Shown here: piece after piece, positions 57,001-64,000 of the stretch
How positions within the stretch are numbered: the first letter of the stretch is position 1
Layout: the number at the start of each line of letters is the position of its first letter
DNA from: Hondaea fermentalgiana
Taxonomy: Eukaryota > Sar > Bigyra > Thraustochytrida > Thraustochytriidae
Length of the DNA: 64,000 nt
Reading direction: 5' to 3'
Assembly (NCBI GenBank): GCA_014084085.1
Contig: NPFB01000005.1
Coordinates: 588,707-652,706 of the forward strand
Position numbers and translations under genes: made by a program
The notes under the pieces: generated by a model
What the model saw: only the letters and a program-made list of their open reading frames with translations
Told to the model about the DNA's origin: nothing
The model's database searches: none

Positions 57001-58545
57001 AGCCTCACCGACGTCCCCTGTCGCCGGTGTTACCCCATCAATCGCGGTGCTTGCATCAAGGTGTTTTACAAACGAAGACCCTCCAGAATCGCGAATCGGT
57101 ACATGAAGGGGTGACCGAGGACCGAGCAAGTGCCTTGGTGACGAAGGAGGTTGCGTTTCGGAATGCAAGGCATCTTCGGATGCCTCCCTTTCCGACTCTG
57201 GCTCCTCAGTCGCTGAAGTGCCAATATAATTGCCCTCATCGTCGAGAGAAAAGGCCGGCATCAGCTCACCATCGCTTTCGCCAAGGTCGTTCAAGCGCGC
57301 GCCGTCACTCGTGGCCCCCGGAGATCCCGGCGGGGAGATATTTGCATTCGCGCCTGACTCCTGGAGCTGGACATGTGAATAGGTCGCGAGCAGCCAGTTC
57401 GTTGTGTCCTCGTCGAGGGCCTCGAAAAGCTTCTCGGTGTCCTCGTCCGCCTTCGAATAGACGGCAATATCGCTGTACAATCGACGCGTGCCAATGAGAT
57501 AGCTCGCCCAGTTCACTTCCTGCGCCTCGCGAGTCGTCAGTGGGTACTTGCGACGAATTTCGCGCAAGAGATCAAGCACGCGGTCCGAGGCGGAGAGCGA
57601 CTCCATAGGGCTCGACAGAGCCTGTGCCTGCAAATACTTGATTGAAATAATGTACTCAAAGCGTCTGTACCGAAACAGAAAGAGTAGAAGCTTGAGCACA
57701 CTGTTGATGATGGTCACGGCATTTACGCCCGGAACAGTGTCCGATGAGGCGGCTTCAAGACGCTGATACACGATTGGCTCGAGCGCGAGCGCGGCCATCA
57801 CAATACAGAACTCCATGCAATTCGCGATCGTGGCCCAGTACGAGCGGCCAAACGCCAGCATACGGAGCACCACGTCGCACGCAAAGATTGACAGAAACAC
57901 CAGACTGGCAATCGAATAGGCCTTCCACACCTCAAAGGTGTCTGGCGAGCCCGGCAATGCAAGGGCGACCTGGGAATAAACGAGGCACATGTAAAGAATG
58001 CTCGTCAGGGCCATTGCCATTTCTACATATTTGTTCACAAAGAACTCGGCGATCTGCGATTGAATAAGCGCAAATCCGCTTCTTCGCGAGTCACTTGCGA
58101 CCGACTCCTCCTCCTGCGGCAGTTCTTCGCCGTCTTGCGGAATTCGATGGTCCCTCTCGGCGTCTGCGCCTTGAGCTTCTAGGCCCTCAATCGCGCTTGC
58201 GTTGCATCCCTCTCGCGACCCATGGTTTGTGAATTTGTCGGTGTTTGTCTCGGCGCCCTCGATTACCGTCTCGCTCGGAAATATGTCTGACACAAGAGGG
58301 ACTTCTACCACACTGTGCATACTGCTGCCTCCGCTACTCATGCTGCTCGCGCCGCTACTCCTTCGACGTCGTCTTCGCGTGGCAGATGACATCGTGGACG
58401 ACCTCCTCGCGCGGACGTCCTCCTCTAGGCCAAGAGTGGCCTCCAGGTCTCGCCCAGCGTCGGGCCCAGCATTATTGTCATCGTTGATGTTGCTGCTGCT
58501 GCTGCTGTTGTACTTGTTGTTGTCGCCGGGGTTGAGGTTCGCCAT
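54085..58545 (-). CDS. Cyclic-nucleotide phosphodiesterase with N-terminal voltage-sensor-like membrane domain
   Basis: A 1486-residue protein. Four hydrophobic segments at about 172-195, 208-232, 238-258 and 268-295 fit a voltage-sensor-like bundle: S2 with VFLSIFACDVVLRMLAFG, S3 with NCMEFCIVMAAL, and an S4-like helix LKLLLFLFRYRRFEYI with only a few Arg. No pore module follows. After a long Ser/Thr/Asp-rich disordered part with a poly-Gln run comes a class I PDE domain at about 990-1315 with all metal and substrate motifs: YHNRVHAADV, HDYQHPGLNN, LHCADVSNP and the glutamine switch region PKSQIGFI. It should hydrolyse cAMP or cGMP at a membrane. cAMP/cGMP preference cannot be read. The ATG at 58545 is in an ideal context (ACCATGG). 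The frame is uninterrupted. Confidence 0.88.
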   Translation of the reverse strand: MANLNPGDNNKYNSSSSSNINDDNNAGPDAGRDLEATLGLEEDVRARRSSTMSSATRRRRRRSSGASSMSSGGSSMHSVVEVPLVSDIFPSETVIEGAETNTDKFTNHGSREGCNASAIEGLEAQGADAERDHRIPQDGEELPQEEESVASDSRRSGFALIQSQIAEFFVNKYVEMAMALTSILYMCLVYSQVALALPGSPDTFEVWKAYSIASLVFLSIFACDVVLRMLAFGRSYWATIANCMEFCIVMAALALEPIVYQRLEAASSDTVPGVNAVTIINSVLKLLLFLFRYRRFEYIISIKYLQAQALSSPMESLSASDRVLDLLREIRRKYPLTTREAQEVNWASYLIGTRRLYSDIAVYSKADEDTEKLFEALDEDTTNWLLATYSHVQLQESGANANISPPGSPGATSDGARLNDLGESDGELMPAFSLDDEGNYIGTSATEEPESEREASEDALHSETQPPSSPRHLLGPRSPLHVPIRDSGGSSFVKHLDASTAIDGVTPATGDVGEAAGDTQSRSATNADDVGSSMEARALKMSPTMAPHIISPLLKHQNSIPNDGKESTEKADIGSPMQGPAQENSAQASIPIDGPPADLGRHISGGSVGIQARDLTFLIEALLRETYTPPMTPDHVPAATQRPFRRDLGVTQGGPASMSYNNLIEIKSAEATRPNLSVTTEEDGKVENLSESTIHMDSSMLALDASSASIVGKADGQVDSTTSRDIATSESRAGHDTTSPDGSFSSDSQDADTRSSVEGESTDQSPSMLPSDSSDTRAHDDVLKLPELRLKPLSLHNRSLSTSVAARRGSSQTRWMDGLNGDGGDGLGRDGDDDGEVSRGRHYRRRTSGADREFLGHAGSDEDDAELDYHQLPPPPPHQQQQQQQQNGSSFSSSQQHTPRSSPVVSQSQESLRQPQYLRQNRDRRARAAREPVDLVGADGLERLKLLAGELSHLKSLRWTQGELDSLNDKLDTWDFDVFEADTFSAGRPLSLVLLGALRKNHIFEQFRGLRLGMVVNMISNIENGYRRTNPYHNRVHAADVVQTTHYFMTHTLLRNAVTTQDVFCALVAAAIHDYQHPGLNNAFLVATGNKLAVRYNDRAVLEHMHVASAFEVMRSKRCDILKAVGGLDRYLEARETVIQMVLATDMSHHFEGLEKFNTDVVQYYERISAKRKARGHNMHNHTASSLDSIIDGDLEGGLALSPEGGAEDVGGERGLEDQVAPLEVRRTLLKTTLHCADVSNPAKDPRLSRHWATLVQEEFFQQGDREREAGLKISTFMDRTKPAFPKSQIGFITIIVRPLFNSYCQFLSTLKPQVDWCLSANLAHWEQRQAEEEEAQGFGAALQSTGQQAGTGSVSGSPLTGPSSFQRRKSFRFVSSRIKTTLSRSQTSAPSNETPARRRATRSGGLVVDIPPPSPRASHTSWSATPFSGASPTLPPSASSQASMGAPTGPLSARMSGPAPLRRSATDMAINIGRTSSSSSHRFLP

Positions 58546-58911
58546 GGTCTCGAGGCAGGCTTGCGGGAGGCCAGATCGTCACCTCCACGCTGCGCGCGCG
58601 CGTGCAGCGCCGCCCTTCGTTTGGCTGGCTTCGTGCCCCTTGCACCCCCGAAACCCGCACAAAGGCGGCGCAGGCCGCGCCCCGCGGGGCCGGGCAAGAC
58701 GCGCCCGGAGCGCCGCTTCTCCTGTCCGCTCCCCTCCTCCGCCGCCGCCTCGCGCGCAGGCCCGAGCGCGAGCTCGAGCGCGGGCGCGAGCGGCGATGGA
58801 TGGAAACGTGCTTTCGCCGCGCGGCGAGATTTGAATTTCCGCCTCAATTCCAGCCTGCCTGCCTGCCTGCCTGCCTGCCGCCCTCGGCACGCGCGCGGGG
58901 GCCGGTGCGCA

Positions 58912-59011
58912 NNNNNNNNNNNNNNNNNNNNNNNNNNNNNNNNNNNNNNNNNNNNNNNNNNNNNNNNNNNNNNNNNNNNNNNNNNNNNNNNNNNNNNNNN
59001 NNNNNNNNNNN
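58912..59011. other. Assembly gap (100 N)
   Basis: Exactly 100 N, with CCTG repeats to its left and a CAGA array starting right at its right edge, so a microsatellite probably caused the break. Confidence 0.99.
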
Positions 59012-59012
59012 C

Positions 59013-59013
59013 C

Positions 59014-59065
<52 letters not shown>
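59013..59065. repeat. CAGA tetranucleotide microsatellite at gap edge
   Basis: About thirteen CAGA units beginning one base after the N run; the true array is likely longer. Confidence 0.95.
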
Positions 59066-59195
59066 GCTACAGCGCACGCGCCGCATTCTCCACTTGCGCG
59101 CGCGCTATTCCGCACTTGCGCGCGCGCTATTCTGCACTTGCCGGCCGGCCGGCCAGGGTCCGCGCTGTGCGAGGCCAGGATGGAAGTAAATTAAA

Positions 59196-59265
59196 GTACA
59201 CCATAGTATACTCTAGTATACTATAACACCATAGTATACTATAGTATACTATAGGCCCCAGTGTA
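59196..59265. repeat. Clustered TAGTATACTA palindromes
   Basis: The word AGTATACTATAG and variants recur about five times in 70 bp (CCATAGTATACT, CTAGTATACTATA, CCATAGTATACTATAG). Each unit is self-complementary and the whole could fold into a hairpin. It is AT-rich inside GC-rich sequence. Confidence 0.85.
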
Positions 59266-59449
59266 CTATACTTGCGTGCTGAGGAATGGAGTGGACAGCG
59301 TGGGAGCGCACGACTCGTAGGCGCGCACGCGGCAGGCGCGAGCTTGCGAGGCCGGCCGGCGGGGCAGAGATCGCGAGATCGAGGCCCCGCTCCTGGCTCG
59401 GAGGAGGCTGTAGCGCAGCAGTCTTGGGTTTTGGACAAGCGTGCTCCGG

Positions 59450-59670
59450 TCATCATAAATTGGACGAACTAGAACCAGCAGTGCAAAGGTCTTGCTGTTA
59501 TAAAATCAATCTAGTCCTATCGTCCCCGCGACCTTCTGTCATCATGGTTTGGACGAACCAGAACCACCTTTATGGGGGGAACTATGGTGGGAATGCGCTG
59601 TAGTGCAGTGCAGTGCAGTGCAAGATTTTTCTCTGATTATAAAATCAATCGAGGCCTATCGTCCCCGCGA
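59450..59670. repeat. Tandem duplication reaching the carboxypeptidase stop codon
   Basis: Copy 1 (59450-59531) and copy 2 (59539-59670) both run from TCATCAT..TTGGACGAAC through ATAAAATCAATC to CCTATCGTCCCCGCGA. Copy 2 is longer because of an insert with GTGCA repeats (about 59600-59622). The last five codons of the carboxypeptidase gene, including its stop, lie within copy 2. Confidence 0.85.
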
Positions 59671-62600
59671 ACTTGGAGACGACTTTTGCACAGCAGGTAG
59701 CAACGAAAGGCTCGAAGATGTACCGCTTGCGGTGATGGTCGCCCGAAGGGAACGGGCAGAACTCTGTTTGCTAACGCGATGCCGCGTCCCTGAACTACGA
59801 CCACGTCTTGCAGCGTTTGAAGACGATGAGGTGGGCGTAGAACTCGGAGATGGGGACGACGATGACGATGAATTTGAAGTCGCCAATGATGAAATGGCCT
59901 TGGCTCTCGGCTTGGACTTTTTTCGCTTCCCCTTGGCGACAACAGTCACGACAGATGATGATGCGCGCGGCTGCAAAATGTCTCTCATGGTTGCCATAGG
60001 ATCTGACGCCGTCGTGACATCTGGTCCTGGCCAACGAAAAGACGTATCGGGTCTCGGCCCCGCTTGTGCTCCTTGGGTCAGGTCTGCCGTCTTTCCGCGC
60101 GCAAAGCTCCGCGATCTCCCAAGCATGAAATGCGGCACCCCGCCCGCGCTCGTTCCGGAGCTCTTTGAGCCCGCCGTCGGAGAGCGCTCGTCGAGCCGAC
60201 CTTTTCGCGATCCACCTGACACTGCCTCTGCGTGCGCTCCCGCGCCACTGTACTCGAAGCTTGCGCCAGTTCCAGGGACCGCACTTCGTGCTTTTCCAAG
60301 CGTGCGCTCCAACAACTCTTCAAGTAGCGTCGGTGGTGCCGACGTCAATGCGATAGGCGCACTTCCACAAAGCTGGCGGAGCGCCGCGTGCACCTTTGGA
60401 TGATTCATTCGCAGCAAAGCATCGCTCAGACCGAGACCTATGCGACGATAGTGCTCGGGATTGAAATGCTGATCGTCCAAACGAGCATCAAGGGTTCCAG
60501 AGGCGCCACCGCAAAATGATGCCTCGAGTGTAAACGAGGCGCGCACGCCAAGCTCTCGGGCTACGACGACGCGAGCCGCCTGCGCGTGCGACTTACTCAC
60601 GGTGTATGAGCAGTCCGGCAAAGAGAAAATGTCGCTCGAGTACTCGGACTCCGACATGAGCTTTGGAAAGGCTCGAACTGGGTTCGACATATCGTGCGCA
60701 ATCTCGTCACGCGGCCGCGCCGAGGCTTTCTTGTACTCGACGCCGTAAAGAAAAATGTTCTTCTTGCGCGAATGCCCATGAAAGTCCACATAGAGTGATA
60801 CCTTGCGTTGTGCGATGAGGCGCCGAATCAATTGCTTGGTGTGGTAGATCGTTGGAAAGACATTTGGATTGGGTGCAATCCATGCGCGATTCAGGTCGCA
60901 ACCACTGAGCGAGGTGCGCGAGTTTCCATGGTACACGCCGTCCGGATTCAGCATCGGGACAATCTTAAAGTAGTACAGTCGACGCAACGCGCAAGCTAGT
61001 GCACTCGTTCCCAACAGGAAACGAATCGTGCCTTCAATCATGTAGCTGGCGACCACTTCGCCAGGATGCACGCGGGCAGTGAGAACCACGGCGGGCCGCG
61101 CTGCGATCTCCGCAGGTGAAGCGGTGAAATCCGTAATGGTAAGCTCATCACACGGCAAACCCCCTAGGGTCGTGCACAGCACCCCTCGTCGAAAAATGGG
61201 CGACTTCTTATCCTTCTTTCCAGAGACACACAACGTGTCGAGAAACTCCTGAAGGTGGCTGTACGTATATGGGTAGCACATGGCCACGTAGTAGACGTCA
61301 TCTGGATTGGGAAAGGTCAACGTAAAGGTCAAGGTATAGTAGTTGGCGCTCGTGCTCTTTTTCTGAAGTGATGGCGGGGTCGCATACGAATTTGCAAAAT
61401 AGGCAATGTTCTTGCCGGCCCGTCTCCATCCCTTGCCTTGGCCTTCCTTTGCCTCTTTCATGGAATACATGACGGGCTGCATACCCTCACCGAACATTGA
61501 GCTTGGTTTCGTCATATTCACAATGTTGAACTTGTATTGCACACTTCCGCTCGCATCAGCGGCGTGGGTATTTGACACGGCGAAATAGAACCATTGATGG
61601 TGCGAGCGTGTATGTAAATCCGACCGAATGACCAAATCGTACTCCCTCGGGCCTACTCTGTTCGCTTGAAGAAGGTTTCCCCCCTCAAAACGACTTTCGA
61701 AGCGAAGAAAGTGATCGTGCAGACCACTTGAACTCGTGCGGGATAGCGAGGGCCCACTTGGAAGCAGAATGGAAGGCTCGTTCGTTTGCAGAGCCTCCTC
61801 CGTTCCGACCGAGTAAGGGACCGCCATGGGAACAGAGGAACGGGCACGGCCGTCGCCTTCGCCAAGAGACTGCCGCCAGTCATAAACAAGTTTGCGAGAC
61901 TGGTATTCACCAAGTTTCGACAACGTCTGCGCGGCAGTAGGATTTAGTCGCTGGCCGATAGGTATGCAGGGCTCTAGATCATCGTCTGTGAGATCGTGCA
62001 CAAGCTTTGGCAGGACGGCCACAAAGTTGGCCGGTGCACGCTCACTTTCTTGTCCAGGAACAAAGGCTTCCAGGCGAAACCCACTTGCCCGCAAACGTTG
62101 CTCTGCTCCGGCCTTGCTAGCCTTTTTAACCGTTTGAGATGCAGTCTTTCCCGCGAGCATATCAGCGCCAGCATTTTCTGAGGCTTCAAGGCGAGTGACG
62201 ACTTCCCCACTGACGCCCTCGTCAGCATCGGAGTCGTCAGCGTCAGAGTCGTCGTTGGCGTCTCCTTCGTCAGCGTCTGACCCGTCGTCGTCGCCGTCGT
62301 CTGCACCGTCGTCACGATCAAGAGCGGCACGGTTTTTCTTGTTCTCCTCTTGCTCAGAACCCGTCACAGATCTTCGATTGTTGGAACCTTTTTCAAGATG
62401 ATCTGCTTCGTCCGTGTCGTACTCGGGCGCATTCACTCCGGCACGGTCGTTGGTGTCCTCGTCCTCGGCCAGCTCGGTTTTGCCCTCTTGTGCTCTGATT
62501 TCCAGCGAACGGAGATCTCGCGCTTCGATCGCCGCTGCATCATTAAAATGCTGCAGAAGATCATCCTGTTCGGGTAATCCGTTTGCGTTTGGCGTCGTGC

Positions 62601-64000
62601 CAGATCCAATCAGGCGAAGAATTGCAGCAGTTGCATCCAGGGCCATGCATTGAAGCCGCACAAGACGCCCTCCTTGACGCTCAATCTCCTCGAGTGACTT
62701 GACAAGCTTTTGCATTTGTAATACGAGCGTGACTCCACCGTTTGAGGCCATGCAGCGCAGCGTGAGCTGGCGTTCCTTGAGTAACGTACAGACAATGAAT
62801 TGTAGGGCAGCAACAATGACGAGTAAAGCGTCCTCCATGGACGGATCTCCGTTCTCCCCGACGTTGAGCCGAAGCTCGCTTACGCAGCGCGCCTCGCGCA
62901 TCCAAGTCATGGCAAATCCGAGAAGTTCACTCCAAGTGACATCTCGGTCAATAAGGTTCATCACATCCTGACGACCTTGACGGGTCATTAGCCATGCCGA
63001 AAGCAGGAAAAAAGTGGTGCGCACCTGGACAAAAATTCGTTGTTGCGTGCGATGCAAGCCTTGTGTACGGTCAGTTTCCAAGTGTTTGAGCCGACACAAG
63101 GCCCCAGCCACAATCTTTTGCATCTCGATTGTTGTCAAAGACCCGGCGGCACTTCTCCATGCCAAAAGTGCAGCTGCATCCCCCTGTAGCTTGCCGTGCA
63201 CACGTACGGCCGCAAAATTGTTCGCGTGTGGCTGGAAAGAATTGTCAGCACAAGATTTCTCGCTCGTTGGCGCCTCCTTGAGGATTGTAAATATGCAAAT
63301 CGAAGTCCAACACACGGCCGAAGCAGCAAGAACGTCCACGGCATCACTCAAGAGCAGCGTCTCCATGATTCCAAGTCCCTGGGGCGCAAGCGGGCCCGAA
63401 AGAGCTCCGCAGACGACAAAAACGCGCGGAAGGAGATCGTGGACACGTTGAAGCGCTTGACCTTTGCCCTTTGATATCTGGCAAAACTGAACGAGAACGC
63501 GCAAACAAGAGACGTACGCACTCGGTTTGGCGTCCGTGCTTTGCAGCACGGCTGCAATGCCTGCCCAGCCCACGCCGTCCACCGCAATCTCGAGTTCCTC
63601 GGCGGCAGCGTTGGTTTCCTTGTCCGCCTCGTCAGCGTCTGAAACCTTGTTGCGGCTTCTTCGTCGCCCAAAGCTCCCGCCTCGGTGCGCACGGTCTTGA
63701 CCAGATCGACGAAGAATGAGCGAGCAGCACGCCCCTAGAATCATGCACCCGGCCTCAACAATAAAGTAGTGCCCGGGATTGGCTTTCATGGCAGCAAGCG
63801 ATGCCCCAATCGCACCAGCCGAAAGTGCTTCCGGGATTGTGCTCGGCACTTCGCGCATGAGCTGCCCCAGCAACGCGCACAAAATGTGCTCCAGCTCTGG
63901 CACCGTGGTGTGCTTGTTGATTGCACTCGTGAGAACTGGCACGCAGCCGGTGCTCGCAACAGCTTTCGGTCCCCCCGCGCGGTCGCGCAAGACGACGAGC
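59656..64000 (-). CDS. Cytosolic carboxypeptidase (AGTPBP1/CCP family, M14), 5' end outside window
   Basis: At least 1447 residues; the frame stays open to the right edge, so the start lies beyond it. The visible N-terminal two-thirds is a helical, ARM-like solenoid, then an Asp-rich acidic stretch (61-62 kb region, near 62200-62310). Next comes the CCP N-terminal beta domain (NLLQANRVGPREYDLVIRSD, WFYFAVSNT), then the M14 metallopeptidase: zinc ligands in HPGE and the later HGH motif, substrate motif GCDLNRAW, and a catalytic Glu in FTLEASFCG. In animals this family removes glutamates from polyglutamylated tubulin and other proteins. The tail is Ser-rich and basic. All catalytic residues are present, so activity is expected. 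Solenoid plus this order is closest to CCP1/AGTPBP1 (Nna1), but the subfamily is inferred. Confidence 0.87.
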   Translation of the reverse strand, partial: LVVLRDRAGGPKAVASTGCVPVLTSAINKHTTVPELEHILCALLGQLMREVPSTIPEALSAGAIGASLAAMKANPGHYFIVEAGCMILGACCSLILRRSGQDRAHRGGSFGRRRSRNKVSDADEADKETNAAAEELEIAVDGVGWAGIAAVLQSTDAKPSAYVSCLRVLVQFCQISKGKGQALQRVHDLLPRVFVVCGALSGPLAPQGLGIMETLLLSDAVDVLAASAVCWTSICIFTILKEAPTSEKSCADNSFQPHANNFAAVRVHGKLQGDAAALLAWRSAAGSLTTIEMQKIVAGALCRLKHLETDRTQGLHRTQQRIFVQVRTTFFLLSAWLMTRQGRQDVMNLIDRDVTWSELLGFAMTWMREARCVSELRLNVGENGDPSMEDALLVIVAALQFIVCTLLKERQLTLRCMASNGGVTLVLQMQKLVKSLEEIERQGGRLVRLQCMALDATAAILRLIGSGTTPNANGLPEQDDLLQHFNDAAAIEARDLRSLEIRAQEGKTELAEDEDTNDRAGVNAPEYDTDEADHLEKGSNNRRSVTGSEQEENKKNRAALDRDDGADDGDDDGSDADEGDANDDSDADDSDADEGVSGEVVTRLEASENAGADMLAGKTASQTVKKASKAGAEQRLRASGFRLEAFVPGQESERAPANFVAVLPKLVHDLTDDDLEPCIPIGQRLNPTAAQTLSKLGEYQSRKLVYDWRQSLGEGDGRARSSVPMAVPYSVGTEEALQTNEPSILLPSGPSLSRTSSSGLHDHFLRFESRFEGGNLLQANRVGPREYDLVIRSDLHTRSHHQWFYFAVSNTHAADASGSVQYKFNIVNMTKPSSMFGEGMQPVMYSMKEAKEGQGKGWRRAGKNIAYFANSYATPPSLQKKSTSANYYTLTFTLTFPNPDDVYYVAMCYPYTYSHLQEFLDTLCVSGKKDKKSPIFRRGVLCTTLGGLPCDELTITDFTASPAEIAARPAVVLTARVHPGEVVASYMIEGTIRFLLGTSALACALRRLYYFKIVPMLNPDGVYHGNSRTSLSGCDLNRAWIAPNPNVFPTIYHTKQLIRRLIAQRKVSLYVDFHGHSRKKNIFLYGVEYKKASARPRDEIAHDMSNPVRAFPKLMSESEYSSDIFSLPDCSYTVSKSHAQAARVVVARELGVRASFTLEASFCGGASGTLDARLDDQHFNPEHYRRIGLGLSDALLRMNHPKVHAALRQLCGSAPIALTSAPPTLLEELLERTLGKARSAVPGTGASFEYSGAGAHAEAVSGGSRKGRLDERSPTAGSKSSGTSAGGVPHFMLGRSRSFARGKTADLTQGAQAGPRPDTSFRWPGPDVTTASDPMATMRDILQPRASSSVVTVVAKGKRKKSKPRAKAISSLATSNSSSSSSPSPSSTPTSSSSNAARRGRSSGTRHRVSKQSSARSLRATITASGTSSSLSLLPAVQKSSPSSRGR

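Larger units (their letters stand above)
58546..59655. other. Intergenic region with scaffold gap, CAGA repeat, palindromes and a tandem duplication
   Basis: 1.1 kb between the PDE start and the carboxypeptidase stop. Contains a CCTG repeat (58856-58880), the N gap, a CAGA repeat, three copies of a GCGCGCGCTATTC word (59091-59140), TAGTATACTA palindromes (59196-59265) and a tandem duplication (59450-59670). No gene is supported. Confidence 0.65.

Overview
This is a gene-dense eukaryotic nuclear segment. The genome is GC-rich, most genes are single long reading frames, and the few introns seen are short (95-225 bp) with GT..AG ends and, in two of the five, a clear CTAAC branch-point-like sequence. 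The protein set points to a unicellular heterokont. Domain combinations (Tudor-like/EF-hand, voltage-sensor-like/PDE, class-C-like receptor with IQ motifs), trinucleotide and tetranucleotide microsatellites and GC bias would fit a thraustochytrid (Labyrinthulea). That assignment is inference; no rRNA or other marker gene is in the window. Nineteen protein-coding genes are supported, eighteen of them complete and one cut by the right edge. No tRNA, rRNA, CRISPR array or transposon with recognisable coding capacity was seen. Two runs of exactly 100 N (13211-13310 and 58912-59011) are scaffold gaps.

Layout, left to right: MRD1-type rRNA-processing protein (-), acidic coiled-coil protein (+), giant 16x Tudor-like plus EF-hand protein (-), WEE1-type kinase (+), helical-repeat protein (+), SYLF-WW-SH3 protein (-), a two-exon 82-residue membrane protein (+), a two-exon FERM-IQ protein (-), two-exon COX6A (+), SKA1 (-), an NSF-N-like/SKP1-like/cytochrome b5-like protein (+), an EF-hand/coiled-coil/IQ protein (-), a nucleotidyltransferase-glucuronokinase fusion (+), a two-exon TRP-type channel (+), two-exon ATG101 (+), a 7TM class-C-like receptor with IQ motifs (-), a telobox Myb protein (-), a 6.5-kb gene-free repeat-rich stretch, a voltage-sensor-like/cyclic-nucleotide PDE (-), and a partial cytosolic (tubulin-type) carboxypeptidase (-). 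From 1 to 33 kb orientation alternates almost strictly, giving divergent pairs that share 0.3-2 kb promoters and convergent pairs separated by only 55-240 bp.

Functionally this is a mosaic, not an operon. Housekeeping genes (MRD1, WEE1, SKA1, COX6A, ATG101, telobox protein) are mixed with a notable number of calcium, membrane and cytoskeleton genes: EF-hand and IQ proteins, a TRP channel, a 7TM receptor, a PDE, FERM and SYLF-SH3 proteins and a tubulin-type carboxypeptidase. The most unusual items are the fused architectures: NSF N-domain-like + SKP1-like + cytochrome b5-like; voltage-sensor-like + PDE; nucleotidyltransferase + glucuronokinase; and a TRP channel with degenerate Nudix-like sequence at its N terminus. 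All homology calls come from reading motifs, not from database searches. Start codons were checked on the sequence and set to real ATG codons.
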